Shown one piece after another: positions 58,736 to 64,000 of a DNA stretch of 64,000 bases. The position numbers and the translations under genes are program-made. Position 1 is the first letter of the stretch. Every line of letters starts with the position of its first letter. Source of the DNA: Rhytidiadelphus loreus (taxonomy: Eukaryota > Streptophyta > Bryopsida > Hypnales > Hylocomiaceae); NCBI GenBank assembly GCA_947034895.1, contig OX344764.1, forward strand, positions 14,136,001 through 14,200,000. The letters run 5' to 3'. Under the pieces are notes generated by a model. It saw only the letters and a list, made by a program, of their open reading frames with translations, had not been told where the DNA came from and did no database searches.

Positions 58736-60334
58736 TCAACGAGCGGCTATCTTCTTCTGGAAGAACAACTCCGGCAGCAACGTGCTCTGCTCCACATTCG
58801 AGCACCTCGCATACAAGATCTGCTCATTAATCTCCAGCAAGTTCACAACATGAATGCACACCACTATCGCATCCCCCACCACTTCACTCTCCACATCACC
58901 ATACTCCACTTGCAACAACATGTTCGGCGCATCCAAGTCATTACTAACATTATCCGGATCCCTCCAAGTCCCCGCAGCTCCGACTTCCGTGACCGCCTGG
59001 AAGAAGTTGAACGGAAAGGCTTTCTTCCCTGGAACTGTGATCACCAGTAGCTCCCTTTGAGTTCGTTGGAGGTGCACATTGGCGCTCTCGTCACCGAACA
59101 AGCATGCCCACAGAAGGTCCTTCGCCTCGCCCAGGAGCTTGACGCCTGTGGGAGTGCGGTAGAACTTCTCGATTAGGGCTAAGCCTTGTTCAGGGGTCGT
59201 GGGCTTCAAGTAGCCTTTTTGTATTAGTGTTTCACGGTCGCTGGGCCAGGTTTGCTTCATCCATTGCAGGAGACGGTCTTCGTTTAGAGGTGAGGATTTT
59301 TGTAAGCGCTCGATGATGGCGGACTGAGCTTCGGCGGTGATGGCTTTTACTTCCTTGGCACGCTTGGCGTGTACGTGGTGCTGCAAGTAGACCTGCATGA
59401 TAGGCATGTATATACTGTTTCGTCAGTATGAGCTGAAGCTGAGAGTTTTCAGTAGCCTAAGCTCTAAAAACTACATTACTACAACAGGAAGTAGCAGTTG
59501 CAATACATTATCGATCAGTTATTGTTTGCAATGGTTTTGTAGTACGTGGTTTGCCTTTAACTCGTAAATGGAACATCAATTTCGTTAAATTGGCGATATT
59601 CCATCACTTTGTCAATTTTCAGGGTGACCCTAAACCCTAAACTTCATACTCGTCGTAGATGTCAGACCTTGAAGTACACATCTGTCACAATTTTTGGTCT
59701 TAGAATCGCGCCAATTCAATGAAATCGACGTTATGATCTACTGCAAACCATTGCGAAATTAAGTGCTGCAAACTTATTGTAGAAGGTCTTGGGTACGGAT
59801 GACCGGGAACCAATGCATATCTATCCAAAAACTGCTGCAATAGTGAATAGTTGCACATACATTGCACAATGCTGTACGTACTAACCCATTGCAAAAGTGT
59901 TAATAGGTTTCTGGCGGTCATATCTAGCGAAACTGTTGAAAAAACTATTGCAATCACAGCCTTCTGTGATTGTGCTAGTATAGGATCGACTCAATCGTGT
60001 CCAAAGCATTTGTAACTAGGAATTTTAAGTGTGGAAAGCTGTAAAAACTAGCTAGGTCGGGTAAGGATAGTTACGTGATTGATTTTTTCAGTCATGCTAC
60101 TGAGAATGGGACGGTTTTCACGTACTGGAATCTGTTGGTTTTAAGGTACAAGTATAAGGTTACCTTCTTCTTTTGCAGCATGTGTAGGCGGTCTTTTGCG
60201 TTGTTGATTCCAACACTGCTCAGAAGCTCATGGTTGAAGTGGACCAGGTCATTCTCTTCGAGGTTGTTGTCCTTGAGCAGTTTGGCGTATTTTTGTAACT
60301 TGATGTCGGCCAACCACGAGTTCCAAAACTCCAT
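58736..60334 (-). CDS. SAM-domain protein of unknown function
   Basis: Two exons on the minus strand: exon 1 at 60164-60334 and exon 2 at 58736-59392, joined across a 771-bp GT-AG intron (AAG|GTAACC ... CATGCAG|GTC) in phase 0, giving 275 residues. Residues about 4-57 look like a sterile alpha motif (WNSWLADIKLQKYAKLLKDN, then LVHFNHELLSSVGI and AKDRLHMLQKKK), a helical module for protein or RNA binding and oligomerisation. Residues 58-275 are hydrophilic then mixed alpha/beta (LQWMKQTWPSDRETLIQKGY, LLWACLFGDESANVHLQ, PNMLLQVEYGDVESEVVGDA), and I cannot assign them to a family. No signal peptide or membrane span is seen. The C-terminus was probably shaped by the tandem duplications that follow it. 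The frame and splice sites are clean, so I take it as a real gene. Confidence 0.72.
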
Positions 60335-60980
60335 TGCTGGTTACCTGCAAGCGACAATCAAAGCTGCTTAACACTGGTTGAAATCCGGCCACCTCAGATT
60401 CCAGCTAGGATTGGGAACACAAGAACAAACAGTGAAGTACGGGTGAAAATGGAATTTAACACAAGGTACTGGTAGATAAAAAAGATCTGAGCAAGGATCA
60501 ATATCTAGCAGAACGAATCTTCCCGAGAATCCAGCAGTGCGTCACAGAGAGAGAGAGCTCAAACACTCGTTGGCTGGAAACCTTACGTCTGTCCTTTGGA
60601 ACAGAAAGGCCACTGTCGTAGCACTGACTACTAAAAACGATAAAAGACTCACTGGAGAATTAACGGATCGATCTAATAAGGCTTCGTCCCTAATATTTTC
60701 GAATTCGTACAAGCCCGTGCAAACCTCTAGAAGTGACACTGAATGTGAACAAATGGGTCTTCTTGTCCCAAGAAAAACCCCTCTCAGTCTACAGAGAGAA
60801 AATAAAAAAAGATTTCAAAGAATAGCAAAATAGCCTTCGCAACCTCCGGCCATAATAAGAGAGTCTCGAATACTGGACAAAGCCACAATCCTTGTAGACA
60901 CATTGAAAGTCAGTTCTAATCATTATTTCATGCGTCTTTCATACGACATTCATGCTTGTAACGAAGTTCCGTACCGATTT
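60335..60980. other. Upstream region of the SAM-domain gene
   Basis: Presumed promoter and 5' leader of the minus-strand SAM-domain gene, of intermediate base composition. It includes a short AG repeat (GAGAGAGAGAG) near 60547-60557. No gene of its own is recognised. Confidence 0.4.
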
Positions 60981-60987
60981 CCTTACA

Positions 60988-61076
60988 ACAGGGGAAGTAG
61001 GAGGGGTTACCATGTCGGAAAAATATGTTCAATGGCCATATTTTTCCCACATTGTAACCCCTCCTACTTCCCCTGT
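60988..61076. repeat. Hairpin with perfect 23-bp arms
   Basis: ACAGGGGAAGTAGGAGGGG and the following bases (60988-61010) are exactly complementary to 61054-61076. Inside, GGAAAAATATG at 61018-61028 pairs with 61037-61047. The whole unit of about 89 bases would fold almost end to end, like a tiny fold-back transposon or a miRNA-type precursor. It lies about 0.65 kb upstream of the SAM-domain gene. Confidence 0.8.
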
Positions 61077-61504
61077 GTAGCTTCTGATTGCTATATATAT
61101 CAATTTCAAACTTGAGAATTAGATTGGATGCATACATTGTTAGAAAGTGTGAGAAAGTGTAAGTCCAATCGCTGTGTTTCACCAGACAACTACACAATGC
61201 AGCAAGTTTCAAAGTTGACAATATCACATCAGCATCAGCATCAGCACTGGCTACACAATGCAGTCAGTGATTAAAACATCGAATGGGTTTTCTCTGGATC
61301 TGGAGAGCCTGAGAGAGTTGAACACCTTCGCCTGGTTTGCACAAACGTGGTCTTGCAACAAAACACATTATACATGAGGGAGCTTCAAGTTCCCAAGTTC
61401 CGAATTCAAAGTTCCAAACGACGCAAAAGTCTCTAGCTAGGTGGTCCAGAGGCCTAAGAACATACCAAATTCTGAGACTGATAATAAGAGAGCTTGGGTT
61501 GTAG

Positions 61505-61665
61505 GATCCAAAGTTGCAGCTGGAGCAGGATCGGAGCGCGAGCAAGCTAGAGTAGCAGGAGCCGCAGTGGGAGCAGGAGCGTGAGCAAGCCGAGCAAGAG
61601 CTGAAGCGGGAGCACGAGCAAGACAAGCAGGAGTCTGAACTTGTCACGAGCAAGAGCTGAAGCAG
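61505..61665. repeat. Low-complexity GAGCAAG/GAGCAGGAG repeat
   Basis: A purine-rich array of imperfect GAGCAAGC, GAGCAGGAGC and GAGCTGAAGC units. Translated on either strand it gives Glu/Gln- or Ser/Cys-rich strings typical of simple repeats. I do not regard it as coding. Confidence 0.7.
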
Positions 61666-61734
61666 TTCATGAACTTGTCAGATTTCAGTCGGCCATTGGA
61701 CTCCTGTGTTTTGTTACGAGACCATGTCAATCAC

Positions 61735-62125
61735 TAAGGTGGAAGCACCTAAAACCGTCAATATAAGCAACTCAGCATAGTTGGAGACACGTTTTCCTTA
61801 AAATGATATATTTTTAGTATTAGCAAGTGAAAATAATGAATATTCAAAAAAAAAAATAGATTTTTTGGATGTGGTATGTAATTTCTATGATTTTTCAAAG
61901 TGTCCACTCCCTAAACCACTAAAACTGTCACATGGGTGGACCCTAAATCGAAATCTACAAAAATCAATAGTTAGCAAATCAGAGTTAAGTATGTGTCTTT
62001 CAAATGTGTCAACAAATCAGAGGTAAGCATTTGAAGGACACATTAACCAAAGTCTAAAGACACATTAAGAGGCAGTCTAGGGTGCAAGAATAGGTACATG
62101 GATACTTTTGGATGCCTTCACCTTA
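61735..62125. mobile_element. MITE-like element, TAAGGTGG family
   Basis: The left end TAAGGTGGAAGCACCTAAAA pairs imperfectly with the reverse complement of the right end (TAAGGTGAAGGCATCCAAAA). The interior is AT-rich and includes a duplicated block (AACAAATCAGAGGTAAGCAT and a near copy) around 61975-62030. It encodes nothing. Confidence 0.55.
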
Positions 62126-64000
62126 TTGTATGCATAGGGTTTGGAGGATGAGAAAACACAATTTTTCATCCAATTTTTTTGTGTGAGTTGCTTGAAAATT
62201 TACTTTGAGAATTGTGTTGAACATTGCCTCATTGTGGTATTTTTGACTTTTCTACATAAGTAGATTGATGCTTGGATCGCAGATAACCATGCAATATACT
62301 TTGACATCTTCATGAAAATGATCTATTTTGAATGTGAGTCCAACTACATAAATGAAGCTTATCAAGTCTAATTCATACTCCAATTTGGGAATTTGAAAAA
62401 GACTGAAAATTTAGTATTTTATTGCAATTTGAACTTTGAATCTATTATTTAATTTTTTTCTAATTTTAGAATGACATCGTCAATATTTTGCACCAAGAAT
62501 ACTAAAATAATATGCACACCTATGGAGAAATTTTGAGTTTTTTTGAGTATATTTGTACTTGATATGATTTTTTTTTCACTCTTATTCAAAAACTCACAAT
62601 AATTTCAATTTTTCACAATTAAATTTGAAAATTTTAGGATATATAGAAGACATGTCATTACATCTTTGAAAAATAAAAATAAGAATAATTTTTTTAATCA
62701 TACATAGTTGCAAAATGGAAAAGTATACAAAGAGAAGAATTCTGGAGTTTGAAAAAGTGGGCATAGGCCTTTTCTTTCAAGGTTAAGGTGATAGTTATAG
62801 GTTGGGTATCTCCAGCTCAAATTAATCTAGTGAAAATGGGTGAGATTGCACCATTTGAAAACTCGTGAAAAAAGAGTGTATAGAAAAAATACATATAATA
62901 TATTTTTTCTTTGCCAAAATGGCATAGAGTTGTTAGGATTCTAAAGCCAGAAGTCACTCATGTGACATCACCATGTCGCCAAATATAATTTTGCTTGTGC
63001 GCCACTTGATTTTGCAAGATCACTTTAGTTCTCCCACAATGCTCTCTTTATCGCCAAGGTAGCCTTGTAAGGTTTTGACTTTTCGCCTAAAGTAACCATG
63101 TTATAGATGTTTCCCTACCTATTTAATTATGCAATTGCCAATGTGTACTCCATTGAAGCCAACTACGTCGCCAAATGGAGCCCCACTTTGCTAACCATTA
63201 TTGCCTTCTTTTACTCCAAAATTTGTTGTACTACACCAACATTGAATATGCATCCGTTATGGAGATTGTGGAGCATTAAAGACAAAGTTTGCATTGAGAA
63301 GGTGGATTTATGCTTTGAAGCTTCATCTTGCATCTCTTGCTAGTATTTAGAGTTTGTTGTTTGTATCATTCACTGGCTGTTTTATGTGTTCTTGCTAATT
63401 TTCTAGTGTGCACACTATGGTTTGAAGAGCTTTTCACCAACCATGCTTACTACTTAGTTTCATAGCATTTGGAAAATTGGTTGCATGCTTTGGAGTTTGT
63501 TCTTCTACTCAATTTTATTTTTGCAATTGTGAGGTTGGAATAGGTTTCAAGATGGAAAGGAGTTCTAAATCATTGGAGGAAAGAGATCTCTTCATCAACA
63601 AAGACATTGCGGAGATCCCTTGCAACCTTACGGAGTCCCTTGCAGTACAAAAGACATTGTTGGAGGAGGACGCGTACTACAGCCTATAAAAAAACAAAAA
63701 TCATTGCTAAAAAATGACGTGTTTAAAAACCAAGGTCAATTGCAAAGAGGACACAAGGAGTCGTCACAAGGCCAAAACAACCACATCAATATCCAAGTAT
63801 TTTTTGAGCTCCCGCAATGTAAGTAATGCTCAACCGCTTTTCATAATGTGTGATTCAATGCCAAACCCTTCCGATCCTAAATCTACAAGTGTGGAGTTTG
63901 AAGGTGGCATTAGTAGGAATCACCTTGTGTCTGTAGATATAGAGTTCGTTGAATCAACACTTGAGTCTGAAATATCTGTTTCCCAAAATGGGTCTACCAA
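62126..64000. other. AT-rich intergenic DNA without a recognised gene
   Basis: To about 62.93 kb this is ordinary AT-rich DNA. From about 62.93 kb to the end the composition is slightly more gene-like, and frames of about 70-80 codons occur (for example 63107-63343 and 63477-63689), but none has a domain I recognise. It could be the start of a decayed transposon continuing beyond the window. Confidence 0.4.

Noticed and set aside
61264..61653. A 129-codon Ser/Cys-rich frame on the - strand
   Set aside because: It is produced by a purine-rich simple repeat (GAGCAAG units) read in reverse. There is no sign of a real cysteine-rich peptide.
1..64000. CRISPR arrays, rRNA and tRNA genes, bacterial operons, autonomous transposase or reverse transcriptase genes
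   Set aside because: I looked for spaced direct repeats, conserved RNA motifs and catalytic motifs of these enzymes and saw none that I could support by eye. Covariance-model and profile searches would be decisive.

Overview
The window is plant nuclear DNA, most likely from a moss (inference). The chalcone synthase has the moss-like flavour of this family ([19 protein letters not shown]) and keeps the land-plant intron that splits a Cys codon. The phenylalanine ammonia-lyase (PAL) is intronless and GC-rich, and it sits in very AT-rich, repeat-laden intergenic DNA. No bacterial, organellar or viral genes are visible.

Layout. 1-29 kb is almost entirely non-coding. It holds AT-rich dispersed repeats, small inverted-repeat transposons (MITE or fold-back type) and a few GC-richer islands without a recognisable product. 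28.4-29.25 kb carries a degenerate tandem repeat of about 155 bp with three perfect CACGTG G-boxes, interrupted by a 27-bp-stem hairpin. 30.57-35.78 kb is a nine-exon bHLH transcription factor gene (+ strand, 577 aa model) with an N-terminal MYC/MYB-interaction domain, best matching subgroup IIIf (the TT8/GL3 type). 37.17-37.49 kb may hold a tiny two-exon gene. 38.16-40.33 kb is PAL (- strand, 724 aa), convergent with the bHLH gene. 40.3-52.4 kb is AT-rich repeat DNA with several overlapping generations of duplicated sequence. 53.16-54.62 kb is chalcone synthase (+ strand, two exons, 395 aa), with a G-box and TATA box just upstream. 56.2-57.25 kb is the remnant of a TPR-containing gene cut off by a fold-back element. 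58.74-60.33 kb is a two-exon SAM-domain protein of unknown function (- strand, 275 aa), with degenerate tandem copies of its own 3' end downstream. 60.4-64 kb is mostly non-coding, with another perfect-arm hairpin and another MITE.

How it may fit together. PAL makes cinnamate, the entry point of phenylpropanoid metabolism. CHS makes naringenin chalcone, the entry point of flavonoids. The bHLH has the H-E-R residues expected for binding CACGTG, and class IIIf proteins with MYB partners control flavonoid and pigment genes in other land plants. Finding the regulator, the first phenylpropanoid enzyme and the first flavonoid enzyme within about 24 kb, with G-boxes upstream of both the regulator and CHS, is the most interesting feature of the window. 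It could be a small pigment or UV-screen gene cluster with a linked regulator. The co-location is seen in the sequence; co-regulation is inference.

Coordinates of exons were read by eye from splice signals and reading-frame continuity. Boundaries of transposon-like elements and dispersed repeats are approximate.
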